The notes below the pieces were generated by a model. That model searched no databases. It was not told where the DNA came from and was given only the letters and a program-made list of their open reading frames with translations. Position numbers and translations under genes: made by a program. A DNA stretch of 37,520 nt from an uncultured bacterium (GTDB taxonomy: Bacteria; Verrucomicrobiota; Lentisphaeria; Victivallales; UBA1829), in contig CADCMR010000023.1 of assembly GCA_902802585.1 (NCBI GenBank), positions 12,232 to 49,751 on the forward strand, given 5' to 3'. This document shows, piece after piece, positions 1-10,086 of this stretch; within the stretch, counting starts at the first letter, position 1; each line of letters starts with the position of its first letter.

Positions 1-901
<901 letters not shown>

Positions 902-918
<17 letters not shown>

Positions 919-2446
919 ACCCGGATACAACCCGGATGTCCTGTCCTGCATCGCGAATCTCTCGAACGATGAGGTGTTCACGCCGCCGAGTGTAGCAAAC
1001 GCCATGCTGGACATGCTGCCACAGGAACTATTCCGTGATCCGAACACAACGTTCCTCGATCCTGCCTGCAAGAGCGGCGTCTTTCTGCGCGAGATCGCCA
1101 AGCGTCTCCTGAAGGGACTGGAACCCGTCTATCCTGATTTGCAGAAGCGCATCGACCACATTTTCAAACAACAGCTCTTCGGCATCGCCATCACTGAGTT
1201 GACCGCGCATCTTTCCCGTCGGAGCCTCTATTGTTCCAAGACCGCAAATAGCGCCTATTCCGTGACGCAGTTCGATACCCCTGCCGGAAACATCCGGTTC
1301 CAAAACATACGGCACAAATGGGAAGACGGGAAATGCGTATTCTGTGGGGCATCGAAACAGGAATACGACCGGGCTCCAGAACTGGAATCCCATGCTTACG
1401 AAATGATCCACACATTGAAACCGGAGAAAATATTCAATATGAGATTTGATGTCATTATCAGTAATCCGCCATATCAATTGAACGATGGGGGCGGCAATGG
1501 AGCAAGCGCAAAACCTATTTATCATTTATTCGTCGAAAGAGCTAAGAAACTGAATCCACGTTACATTACGATGATTACACCGTCAAGGTGGTTCACTGGC
1601 GGAAAAGGATTGGATGAATACCGCGACTCTATGTTGCATGATAATCGATTGCGCATTATTCATGATTATCTTGAAGCTTCTGATTGTTTTTCCGGCGTAC
1701 AAATTAAAGGCGGGGTATCATACTTTCTTTGGAATAGGGATAATCCGGGCGATTGTTCCGTTTTTTCTCATAAGGGGAATGAGGTATACGGACCTGTTAA
1801 ACGTCCGCTTTTGGAAAAAGGATGCGATACATTTATCCGATACAACGAGGCAGTAAACATATTACACAAAGTAAACACTTTTCACGAACCTTCTATGATG
1901 AATCTGGTAAGTTCGAGGTTGCCGTTTGGTTTGCCGAACACATATAAGGGGAACAAAACAAGGCATTCATCTTCTGATGTGAACATCTATGTAAGCGGAA
2001 ATGACCGTGAAGTACGTGGGACTGTAGCGTATGCCCCCCTTAAAGACATAACGAGGGGACGTGAGATGATTCCCTGGCAAAAGGTTTTCATAGCAAAAGC
2101 AGGAAGTGGCAGCGATACCTTTCCGCATCCGATTTTGCCGAAGCCGTTTTATGGGGCACCGAACACTATTTGCAACGAGAGTTACCTGGTAATTGGTCCA
2201 TTTAAGAATAAGGCGGAATGCGAAAATGTCATGTCTTATATTGCAACGAAGTTTTTCAGATTTCTGGTGTTGCTGAAAAAAAACTCGCAGAATGCTCCCA
2301 GAGGTGTCTATCAGCTGGTTCCTCAGCAAAATTTCAAAAAACATTGGACTGACGAAGAGTTATATGCGAAATATGGAATTTCTGAAGAAGAAATCGCTTT
2401 CATTGATTCCATGATCCGGCCGATGAATCTTGAAGGAGATGACTAA
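902..2446 (+). CDS. Eco57I-type N6-adenine DNA methyltransferase
   Basis: A 514-residue DNA methylase. Near residue 20 it has [16 protein letters not shown], typical of the start of type I/IIG methylase domains. Motif I is [15 protein letters not shown] (near residue 45, with Lys where Gly is usual). Catalytic motif IV is [11 protein letters not shown], near residue 185. These show adenine N6 methylation using SAM. The C-terminal half probably recognises the target sequence and is visibly AT-richer in DNA than the N-terminal part or the next gene. A CxxC (CVFCG) lies near residue 140. The ATG at 902 follows AGGAGG at 886-891. The stop TAA shares one base with the next ATG (TAATG), so the genes are coupled. 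It probably protects host sites against the downstream nuclease-helicase. Confidence 0.88.
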
Positions 2447-5016
2447 TGCCTGAACAAGCTTTCTTTCCTCAAAGACCGGAATCTCGTCCTGTGGTTTATG
2501 CCTACGAGTTCGTCGGCGTCGCCTCCCATCAAGGCTATATCAAGGTTGGTTATACCGAACGCGATGTTAAAACCCGCGTGAAGGAGCAGACACACACGGC
2601 AGCCGTGCCGTACCGCATCCTCGGAGAGTGGTCCGCGATGAAAAACGACGGGAGCTGTTTCACCGACCATGAAGTTCACGCTGTCCTGAAAGCAAAGGGC
2701 AAGCGGCAGCTGAACGCAGGCGAGGACCGCAACGAATGGTTCCGGTGTTCCCTGGCCGATGTCAGGGCGGCGGTCGTAGCCGTGAAGAACGGCACGGAGA
2801 ATGTCGAAGACCGTACGCAGACCTTTGGAATGCGCCCGGAACAGGCACAGGCCGTGGAGAAGACCATGCGATATTTCCAAGCCGTCCAAAAGGAAGAAGG
2901 CGGTCGAATCCCGAAATTCCTGTGGAACGCGAAGATGCGCTTCGGAAAGACGTTCGCCGCCTATCAGCTCGCGAAGAAAATGGGGATGAAGCGGGTCCTC
3001 ATCCTCACCTTCAAACCCGCTGTTCAGACGGCTTGGCGCGAAGACCTGATGACGCACGTCGATTTCGAGGGGTGGCAGTTCATTACCCGTCCGACCGATC
3101 CCCACGGTCCGACCAACGACGAGCAATACCGGAAGGCGGACAAGAATCGTCCGATCGTGTGCTTCGGTTCGTTTCAGGATTTTCTCGGCGTGAACCGGGA
3201 TACGGGCGGCATCAAGGCGAACAACGAATGGGTCCATGCAACGAACTGGGACATGGTCATTTTCGACGAATACCATTTCGGTGCATGGAAGGACAACGCG
3301 AGAAAGCTGTTCGAGTCCGACGAGGACGCGTTCGAAGAAGACCTCTCCAAATACGACGCGGGCAATGCCTACGATGAAACGTGGCTGCCGATCACGTCGG
3401 AGTATTACCTGTATCTCTCCGGCACACCGTTCCGGGCATTGAACTCCGGCGAGTTCATCGAGGAGCAGATTTACAACTGGACGTATTCCGATGAGCAGCG
3501 CTGCAAGGACGAATGGCCGGAACTCTCCGACTTCCCTGAGTACAAGGCGAAGACCGGGGACGTCAATCCGTATGCGGCTCTTCCCCGCATGGTCATGCTG
3601 ACCTACAAAATCCCGGAGAGTATCCAGCGGATCGCCAGACAGGGCGAGTTCGACGAGTTCGACCTGAATGTGTTCTTTTCTGCGGAAGGAATCGGCAGCA
3701 GAGCCAGGTTCAAGTTCGAGGAGTATGTTCAGAAATGGCTGGACCTGATTCGCGGGGCGTATTTGGAAACTACGGTCGATGAACTGAAGCTGGGAGCTCA
3801 GAAACCGCCGATGCCGTTCTCCGATACGCGGCTCCTGAATGTGCTGTCCCATACGCTGTGGTTCATGCCCAACGTTGCCTCGTGTCAGGCGATGGCGAAT
3901 CTTCTGGCGAAGCGGCAGAACAATTTTTACCACGCCTACAAAGTCAATGTCTGCGCGGGTTCGGACGCCGGAATCGGTGTGGACGCGCTTCAGCCTGTCC
4001 GAGACTCCATGGACGATCCCCTGGAATCCAAGACGATCACACTCTCCTGTGGCAAGCTGACCACGGGCGTAACGATCCGACCGTGGACGGGGATTTTCAT
4101 GCTGCGGAATCTCGCCTCGCCGGAGACCTATTTCCAAGCGGCATTCCGCGTACAGAGCCCGTGGGAGATCACGAAGGATAACGGACAGCGCGAGATCGTC
4201 AAGCAGGAGTGCTATGTGTTCGACTTCGCGCTGGACCGTGCGCTTCGCCAGATTTCGGATTACAGCTGTCGACTGAACATCAAGGAAGGCAATCCGGAAA
4301 AGAAGGTCGGCGAGTTCATCAAATTCCTGCCCGTGCTTGCCTACGATGGAAGTGCGATGCGTCAGGTGAACGCGGCGGAGATCCTGGATATCGCGATGGC
4401 GGGTACCTCCGCCACTCTGCTTGCGAAACGCTGGGAAAGCGCGCTGCTCGTGAATGTCGATAATGACACGCTGGCTCGTCTGCTTGCCAATAAGGAGGCT
4501 ATGGATGCGCTGATGCGGATCGAGGGCTTCCGCAGTCTGAACTCCGAGATCGAGACCATCATCAACAAGTCCAACGCCGTGAAAAAGGCGAAAAAGGAAA
4601 AAGAAAACCTGACGCCGAAGCAAAAGCGGGAACTGACGGAAGAGGAAAAGGAATACAAGTCGATGCGCAAGCAGATTCAGGAGAAACTGATCAAGTTTGC
4701 GACGCGTGTTCCCGTCTTCATGTACCTGACGGACTACCGCGAATACAGCCTGCAGGACGTCATCACGCAGCTGGAGCCGGAGCTTTTCAAAAAGGTGACG
4801 GGGCTGGACGTGAAGGATTTCGAACTGCTTGTTTCCCTCAACGTCTTCAATGAATCGCTGATGAACGATGCCGTCTACAAGTTCAAGCGATACGAGGATG
4901 CAAGCCTGGTCTATACCGGCATCGACCGGCACTCCGATGAAAACGTCGGCCTGTACAGCACGGTCATTTCCCGTGCGGACTACGAGGCGATGAACGGGAA
5001 AAAAGCCGATTCCTGA
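2446..5016 (+). CDS. T5orf172 nuclease / SF2 helicase fusion (RM effector)
   Basis: An 856-residue protein. Residues ~15-115 fit the T5orf172/MUG113 branch of the GIY-YIG nuclease superfamily: VYAYEF, GYIKVGYTERDVKTRV, then HEVHAVL and NEWF. The helicase core follows, with a Walker A-like MRFGKT (~165), DEYH box IFDEYHFG (~271), SGTPFRAL (~325), and a second RecA-like domain with TTGVTIRPW and the Gln/Arg motif AAFRVQSP. The region near residues 705-745 is Lys/Glu-rich and probably coiled coil. The family logic suggests ATP-driven translocation or remodelling coupled to DNA cleavage, the restriction half of the operon. Its start overlaps the methylase stop by one base. A weak terminator-like hairpin follows at 5082. 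Whether it cuts at a defined distance (type III-like) or is target-site bound cannot be told from sequence. Confidence 0.82.
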   Translation: MPEQAFFPQRPESRPVVYAYEFVGVASHQGYIKVGYTERDVKTRVKEQTHTAAVPYRILGEWSAMKNDGSCFTDHEVHAVLKAKGKRQLNAGEDRNEWFRCSLADVRAAVVAVKNGTENVEDRTQTFGMRPEQAQAVEKTMRYFQAVQKEEGGRIPKFLWNAKMRFGKTFAAYQLAKKMGMKRVLILTFKPAVQTAWREDLMTHVDFEGWQFITRPTDPHGPTNDEQYRKADKNRPIVCFGSFQDFLGVNRDTGGIKANNEWVHATNWDMVIFDEYHFGAWKDNARKLFESDEDAFEEDLSKYDAGNAYDETWLPITSEYYLYLSGTPFRALNSGEFIEEQIYNWTYSDEQRCKDEWPELSDFPEYKAKTGDVNPYAALPRMVMLTYKIPESIQRIARQGEFDEFDLNVFFSAEGIGSRARFKFEEYVQKWLDLIRGAYLETTVDELKLGAQKPPMPFSDTRLLNVLSHTLWFMPNVASCQAMANLLAKRQNNFYHAYKVNVCAGSDAGIGVDALQPVRDSMDDPLESKTITLSCGKLTTGVTIRPWTGIFMLRNLASPETYFQAAFRVQSPWEITKDNGQREIVKQECYVFDFALDRALRQISDYSCRLNIKEGNPEKKVGEFIKFLPVLAYDGSAMRQVNAAEILDIAMAGTSATLLAKRWESALLVNVDNDTLARLLANKEAMDALMRIEGFRSLNSEIETIINKSNAVKKAKKEKENLTPKQKRELTEEEKEYKSMRKQIQEKLIKFATRVPVFMYLTDYREYSLQDVITQLEPELFKKVTGLDVKDFELLVSLNVFNESLMNDAVYKFKRYEDASLVYTGIDRHSDENVGLYSTVISRADYEAMNGKKADS

Positions 5017-5081
5017 TATGAGACGATGCCTTACCGAAAGGATGCATTGCGTCCAGGGGGGCTCGCACACGCTCGTACAGG

Positions 5082-5113
5082 TGAACCTGATTGCACGGGT
5101 TCAGTCTGTTTTT
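5082..5113 (+). terminator. Weak terminator-like hairpin after RM operon
   Basis: TGAACC (5082-5087) pairs with GGTTCA (5098-5103) around a 10-base loop, followed by GTCTGTTTTT. The stem is short, so this is a weak candidate for the end of the RM transcript. Confidence 0.4.
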
Positions 5114-5181
5114 GACCGCGAAGCGCGAGCGGAAATCGAGAACAAAAACCGAAAAAAGGGAGGTGGAACGCGTTTTTCGAG

Positions 5182-5210
5182 TTGATTTTGCGCGCGGAAT
5201 GCAGTATATT
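5182..5210 (+). promoter_or_regulatory. Sigma-70 type promoter for yfgM-like gene
   Basis: TTGATT at 5182-5187, a 17-base spacer, and TATATT at 5205-5210. The ATG lies at 5259, leaving a leader of about 42 bases. The same hexamers recur before the LolA-like gene at 25336. Confidence 0.7.
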
Positions 5211-5258
5211 ATAAGAATCATTTTAAAACGCCAACACTTTTTCAGGACATATCGCACC

Positions 5259-6086
5259 ATGGCAAACAAAAATAAAAAGAAAATCGAGTCGTTCGAACAG
5301 CTCGCAAACGTCCAGCAGCGCAAGCGCCCCGCCGCATCGCAGGAGGAGCCCGCCATTTCCACGATGCTGGACGAATTTGAAATGTGGATGGCTCTGAACT
5401 GGAAGAAGGCGATCATCGGCGTCTGCGCGTTCGCCGTGCTCGTCTCCGTCGTGATCATCATCCAGGGCGCGATCCAGCGCGCCGAACTCGCCGCCCGCCG
5501 CGAACTCGCAAACGCGGGCAGCATCGCCGAACTCGAAGCCGCCATCGCGAAGCATCCTGGCAACAAGGCCGCGGATTTCGCACGTCTCCGCCTCGCGGGC
5601 GAACTCATCGCCGCGAACCAGCCCGGCGACATGGAAAAGGCGCGCGAACAGCTCCTCGCCGTCGCATCCTCCTCCAAGTCAGAAACGTACATCAAGATGC
5701 GGTCCGCGCTCGACGCCGCATACCTCCTCGAACAGCTCGGCAAGAAAGAGGACGCCGCGACCGAATTCGACCGCATCGCCGGACTCTCCCAGACGCCCCG
5801 CGACCTCGGCGTGGAAGCGGCATATTCCGCCGCGCGCATTTTCTCCGGCCTCGACCAGATGATGAAGGCCGACGCCGCGCTGAAGCGGATCAACCTCACG
5901 GCCGCGGCCGCCGAGGGCACCTCCGCCATCTACGGATACTGGGCGTCCCTCGCCAGGCAGCTCGACGAGAAAATCCATCCGAAAACCGCGTCCGTGACCG
6001 TGCCCGCCCCGGCGGAAAAGCCCGCCGAAGCCAAGCCAGCCGACGCGCCCGCGACCGCGGCTCCGGCTGAAACGCCCGCCGCCTGA
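5259..6086 (+). CDS. YfgM-like tetratricopeptide membrane protein
   Basis: This 275-residue protein has a charged cytoplasmic N-terminus (Lys-rich, residues 1-49), one membrane segment at about residues 50-69 (AIIGVCAFAVLVSVVIII), and an Ala-rich helical-repeat domain to about residue 235. That layout is like YfgM-type (TPR_21) proteins, which sit at the Sec translocon and help periplasmic folding. The last ~35 residues are low complexity (Pro/Ala/Glu/Lys). The ATG at 5259 is chosen because a promoter sits at 5182-5210, so longer upstream frames would begin before transcription. The SpoU gene follows after 19 bp, probably in the same transcript. Confidence 0.7.
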   Translation: MANKNKKKIESFEQLANVQQRKRPAASQEEPAISTMLDEFEMWMALNWKKAIIGVCAFAVLVSVVIIIQGAIQRAELAARRELANAGSIAELEAAIAKHPGNKAADFARLRLAGELIAANQPGDMEKAREQLLAVASSSKSETYIKMRSALDAAYLLEQLGKKEDAATEFDRIAGLSQTPRDLGVEAAYSAARIFSGLDQMMKADAALKRINLTAAAAEGTSAIYGYWASLARQLDEKIHPKTASVTVPAPAEKPAEAKPADAPATAAPAETPAA

Positions 6087-6105
6087 CCTGCCGGGCTCCC
6101 ATCGG

Positions 6106-6870
6106 ATGTCAGAATCCGGCGGTCTCACCAGACGCACCGAATCGCTGCTCCGCGCGCTCCGCACGCGCCATGGTCGCCGCGATTCCGAATACTGTTTCTG
6201 CGACGGGCTCCGCGCGTCCCGTGAAGTCGTCACGCTCGCGCCTGACCTCGTCGAACTCGTCATCCTCCGCGAAGGAACCGTCCTGCCCTTCCCCGCGCCA
6301 GTCGAGCCCGTCGTTTTGCCTCAATCCGAATTCGACCGCATCGCCCCCACGGTGCATTCGCAGGGCATCCTCGTCCTGTCGCGCCGCCCGGCGCCCGTCC
6401 CGCTCGACGCGCCCATGGCGGATCCCTTTGCGCTCGTACTCGACCGCGTCGGCGACCCCGGCAATTTCGGCACCATCCTGCGCACGGCGCGCGCCGTCGG
6501 ACTGCACGAAGTCTGGCTCACGCGCGGCACCGCCGACCCGTTCTCCGACAAGGTCGTCCGGTCCGCGTCGGGCGCGCAGTTCTCCCTGAAAATCCGCTAT
6601 GGCGGCGACCTGACCGAACTCGCCGCGGACATCCGCAAGCTCGGCGTGAAGACCTGCTACCGGACGCTTCCGGCGAGCGGCGGCAACGTCTTTCTGGAGC
6701 CTGACCTCTTCGACCGCAGCGCAATCATCCTCGGCTGCGAGGCGACCGGCGTTGCCGAACTCGAAAACTCGCGCGGACTGAACATCCCGATGCCCGGCGA
6801 CGCGGAATCCCTGAACGTCGCCCAGGCCGCCACCGTTATCCTCTTCGAGTACGTCCGCCGTATGTTCTGA
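6106..6870 (+). CDS. SpoU/TrmH-family RNA 2'-O-methyltransferase
   Basis: A 254-residue RNA ribose methylase of the SPOUT class. All three SpoU motifs are visible: DRVGDPGNFGTILRTA (near residue 112, motif 1), IILGCEATGV (near 206, motif 2) and IPMPGDAESLNVAQAATV (near 224, motif 3, the SAM-binding trefoil knot). An N-terminal ~100 residue substrate-binding domain precedes them, as in 23S rRNA methylases such as TsnR/RlmB. The exact RNA target cannot be assigned. No strong Shine-Dalgarno precedes the ATG, which fits coupling to the yfgM-like gene 19 bp upstream. It converges with the heparinase-like gene on the minus strand, 41 bp away. Confidence 0.88.
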   Translation: MSESGGLTRRTESLLRALRTRHGRRDSEYCFCDGLRASREVVTLAPDLVELVILREGTVLPFPAPVEPVVLPQSEFDRIAPTVHSQGILVLSRRPAPVPLDAPMADPFALVLDRVGDPGNFGTILRTARAVGLHEVWLTRGTADPFSDKVVRSASGAQFSLKIRYGGDLTELAADIRKLGVKTCYRTLPASGGNVFLEPDLFDRSAIILGCEATGVAELENSRGLNIPMPGDAESLNVAQAATVILFEYVRRMF

Positions 6871-6911
6871 TCCAGCCGTCCCCGGGACGCAATCCGCCTC
6901 ATTTGTTATTC

Positions 6912-9524
6912 TCAGGAGCCTGGTTCACGATCTATGATGCCCGGCCCCGAATTCGATTGGACGGAAAACTCACTGTCCCTGCCGTCCGGTTCCGCCCCGG
7001 CTGTGTTGTCAATCACATAAAAGCTTCCGTCGTCCAATCCGATTACCATTTCAACGGTCGACTGTCTGTCCGTGAGGACATGCACGGATTTGACATGCGG
7101 TCCTCCGTCATCCGCGCGGACAGGTTCGTACACCACGACGAACGGCCGGTCCCAGGTATGGGCGTCCGTCCGGCGGATCATCAGCGTCGGCACGGGCTTT
7201 TCCCGGAAGAAACTGTCGAAATACCGGAAGTTCGCGGGCGATTCCGCCGTGTAGAACTCGCGCCGGAGCTCATTTCCCGGGATGAAGACATTCATCTTCA
7301 GACCGTCCTTCCCGACGTCGAAACTCCCCTTGATCGCGCCCGTTCCCTCCATGCCGCGCACGTTTTTCAGATAACTGTACCCGAACCCGGACGCGGGATC
7401 GAACGGAGAAAGCTCCCTGCCTCCGTCCATTTCGAAGCGGGATCCCGTCCCGAGGTTGTGGTAGAGGTAGTCGAACGTCTTCCCCTCGCCCTCCAGCATC
7501 TTCACGCGGAAAATGTCGAGGTAGAACCCGGTCTTCGGCGAGGTCCGCACGATGGCGTTCACACGCCTCAACTCAGCCTTCAGTGATTTCAGATTCAAGG
7601 TCGTCGAAACATCGGAAAACTGATATTTTTCTGACTTTCCCGGTTTCGGATCTTCGCTCGGCACGGGCATCGGGTCGGCAAGGTTGATTTTGAGAGGCAG
7701 ATAGTCCTTCGAGCCGATCTCCGCGCCGTTCACGACCACGGTGTTGTGTCCGACCGCCATCCGGTTGAACATCCGGTGCTGCATGTCCCAGTAGTTCGGA
7801 CCCGCGCCGAAATCGCATCCGAGGATGTGCCCGCCGCCATACAGCTCCATCGCCAGGCCGTTTTCGTGGTAATGCCCCGAGCCCTCCGCGAACCCGTACA
7901 CGCTGTACGCCAGCGCGTCCTCCGGCTTGCCCGTTTCGCTGAACGAACGCCCCATCAGGAGCGCGTGCGCCGGACTAAACGAAACGCGCGGACTCGCCGG
8001 TTTCGACTCAACCGGGCGCAACTCCGGCACGAACGCGAAGAGCGGCAGCCAGTGATCGCCGCCGAAGTCGCGTCCGCCCGCGAAATTCAGCATCGCGGTG
8101 AACATGTCCTCCAGTTCGCGGTCGCCCTTCTCCCGCGCATACGCGATCATCAGCTCCGCCTGAAGCGTGTACATCGCGGCGTAGCTGCCGTCGCCCCACG
8201 CCGTGGAGCGCCCGTTCGGGAACGCCACCTGCGGGAATGCGAACGCCCCCTTCATCAGGAGCGGCTGTCCGTCCAGCACGCGGATTCCCGACCTGTTGTA
8301 CAGCCAGCCGAACTGCACGAGCATCTGGATGGAACTTTGCCCGTAGCCCGCGGGCGCTTCCGGCCACAGTCCGGTGTCCGGCTGAAGATTGGCGGCGACC
8401 ACGTCCTTGTATGCGCCGTTTCCGGGCGTCGTGCGGTTCAGCAACTGGTCCAGGTAATACCGCCGCCCCTTTCCGCCGGGCATGTCCGCGTCGTCGTCCA
8501 TCGCGAGCGCGTACGGGATCGCGCACAAATGCTCGTTCAGGTTCCAGTTTCCGAGCAATCCGCCGCCCCGCGTGATCTTGTTCTCGACCATCTTCTGAAA
8601 CATCACGGTGAACTGCCCGAACGCCCATTTTTTGCCTTGCGGATGACCGGGCGACCAGATCGCGCCCTGCCCCGTCCGGCCATTCTTGAACTCGTCCGAC
8701 TCGAAATACACCTTGTCGAGGTACGGATAGATGAAGTCGTAGATGAGCGGCACGGCCAGATAACGCCGCCCGTCGCCGAGCGTTTCGTAGCTCAGGAATC
8801 CGTGCGGGCTCACCCCGCCTTTCCCGTCCGGTCCGACGTCCTCCGGGTTCAGCTGTTCCTGCTGCGCCGCCCCGCGCACGAACACCCAAAGGATGTCCGC
8901 CGCGAACTTCGCGTGCGCTTCGTCGCCGGTAAAATAATACACGATGGCGGCACGGAGCGCCAGTTCCAGGATCGCCTGGTTCTCGTTCTCGAACGCAAGC
9001 CCGGTTTCATCGAACGGCACGTCCGCGGTCTTTCCGTCGCGCGTGAGCTTCAGGTTGCCGTCGCCGAACGGAATCAGTTCCTCCAGTTTCTGTTCCGTGC
9101 CGTTTCCGACGCGTCCGGCCGCCACGCGCACCGTCGGGTACTTCGCGTTGCCCGACCTCCCAGCGAGCGGGACGGCATTGTCCTTCGCGTGAAAAATGGT
9201 GTGGCGTTTGCCCTCCTCCCAGTTCATCTGCATCCGCGAGATAATCCAATCCGGGTCGCTCTTATGGCGCTCCACGTAGGGCTTCACCTCGCGTTCGAAC
9301 CGCGCATACCTGTCGCCCGCCCATTTCTGCGTTTTGATTTTCTCAAGCAGGACCTCCCGCTCGGCGGCCGTAGCGTAGATGCGCGGATGCCCCTGCGGAA
9401 GCTGAGCCGGGATCACGATGTCGGGCGCGTTTTTTTCCGGGGCGTCTTCCGCTTCGCTGCGAGGCGCAAAAAACATGCCCGCAACGACGGATAAGGCACA
9501 GAGAATCCAGCTCGACATCTTCAT
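6912..9524 (-). CDS. Secreted heparinase II/III-like polysaccharide lyase
   Basis: An 870-residue exported protein. The signal peptide is MKMSSWILCALSVVAGMFFA followed by PRSEA. The middle is a long helical domain as in alginate/heparinase lyases, including NWNLNEHLCAIPYALAMDDD (near residue 325). The C-terminal half carries the heparinase II/III beta-sandwich signature: HYHENGLAMELYGGG (near 550) and HNTVVVNG (near 593). Such enzymes cleave uronate-containing polysaccharides by beta-elimination in the periplasm or outside the cell. The substrate (heparin-like, alginate or other) cannot be read from sequence, and no transporter or sulfatase lies nearby. It begins 17 bp after the macro-domain stop, so it may be the last gene of an mfd-led transcript. 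A weak GAGG lies about 12 bases before the ATG. Confidence 0.82.
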   Translation of the reverse strand: MKMSSWILCALSVVAGMFFAPRSEAEDAPEKNAPDIVIPAQLPQGHPRIYATAAEREVLLEKIKTQKWAGDRYARFEREVKPYVERHKSDPDWIISRMQMNWEEGKRHTIFHAKDNAVPLAGRSGNAKYPTVRVAAGRVGNGTEQKLEELIPFGDGNLKLTRDGKTADVPFDETGLAFENENQAILELALRAAIVYYFTGDEAHAKFAADILWVFVRGAAQQEQLNPEDVGPDGKGGVSPHGFLSYETLGDGRRYLAVPLIYDFIYPYLDKVYFESDEFKNGRTGQGAIWSPGHPQGKKWAFGQFTVMFQKMVENKITRGGGLLGNWNLNEHLCAIPYALAMDDDADMPGGKGRRYYLDQLLNRTTPGNGAYKDVVAANLQPDTGLWPEAPAGYGQSSIQMLVQFGWLYNRSGIRVLDGQPLLMKGAFAFPQVAFPNGRSTAWGDGSYAAMYTLQAELMIAYAREKGDRELEDMFTAMLNFAGGRDFGGDHWLPLFAFVPELRPVESKPASPRVSFSPAHALLMGRSFSETGKPEDALAYSVYGFAEGSGHYHENGLAMELYGGGHILGCDFGAGPNYWDMQHRMFNRMAVGHNTVVVNGAEIGSKDYLPLKINLADPMPVPSEDPKPGKSEKYQFSDVSTTLNLKSLKAELRRVNAIVRTSPKTGFYLDIFRVKMLEGEGKTFDYLYHNLGTGSRFEMDGGRELSPFDPASGFGYSYLKNVRGMEGTGAIKGSFDVGKDGLKMNVFIPGNELRREFYTAESPANFRYFDSFFREKPVPTLMIRRTDAHTWDRPFVVVYEPVRADDGGPHVKSVHVLTDRQSTVEMVIGLDDGSFYVIDNTAGAEPDGRDSEFSVQSNSGPGIIDREPGS

Positions 9525-9541
9525 GCGGACAAATCCTCGTT

Positions 9542-10048
9542 TTATGCCCGAAACTCATCCAGCGCGCGCTGGTACGCTTCCAGCACGTTTTCGGAGAACG
9601 CGCAGAAGACGACCTCCTCGGGCAGTTTCCCCTCCCATGTGCCGACCGCCACCACGGCGATCTTCACCGCCGCTTCAAGCGGGTAATGGTACACGCCGAT
9701 GCTGATGCCCGGAAACGCCACCGTGCGGCATCCGTTCTCCTCCGCCAGCGCCAGCGAGTTCAGGTAGCACGAACGCAGCAGTTCTGGTTCGCCGTGTGAG
9801 CCGCCGCGCCAGACCGGACCGGGCGTGTGGATTACAAAGCGCGCGGGCAGATTGAACCCGGGCGTGATGCGCGCCTCGCCGGTATTGCAGCCGCCGAATT
9901 TGAGGCAGGCATCGTAGAGCTGGTGCCCGGCGGCGCGGTGGATTGCGCCGTCGACGCCGCCTCCGCCCAGCAGGGAGCAGTTCGCGGCGTTGACGATCGC
10001 GTCGACACCGAGCTTCGTGATGTCGTTCATGAGTGCGGTCATTTTCAT
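9542..10048 (-). CDS. Macro-domain ADP-ribose hydrolase
   Basis: A 168-residue single macro domain. The ADP-ribose-binding motifs are clear: [20 protein letters not shown] (residues ~15-34), HTPGPVW, and [12 protein letters not shown] near residue 113. Members such as YmdB and MacroD remove acetyl from O-acetyl-ADP-ribose or hydrolyse mono-ADP-ribose from proteins or nucleic acids. A strong AAGGAGG precedes the ATG. It lies 38 bp downstream of mfd on the same strand, so co-transcription is likely. A link to repair or stress is possible but inferred. Confidence 0.93.
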   Translation of the reverse strand: MKMTALMNDITKLGVDAIVNAANCSLLGGGGVDGAIHRAAGHQLYDACLKFGGCNTGEARITPGFNLPARFVIHTPGPVWRGGSHGEPELLRSCYLNSLALAEENGCRTVAFPGISIGVYHYPLEAAVKIAVVAVGTWEGKLPEEVVFCAFSENVLEAYQRALDEFRA

Positions 10049-10086
10049 AGTGGTACGGCCTCCTTCTTCTTTTTGGCTTCAAATAA

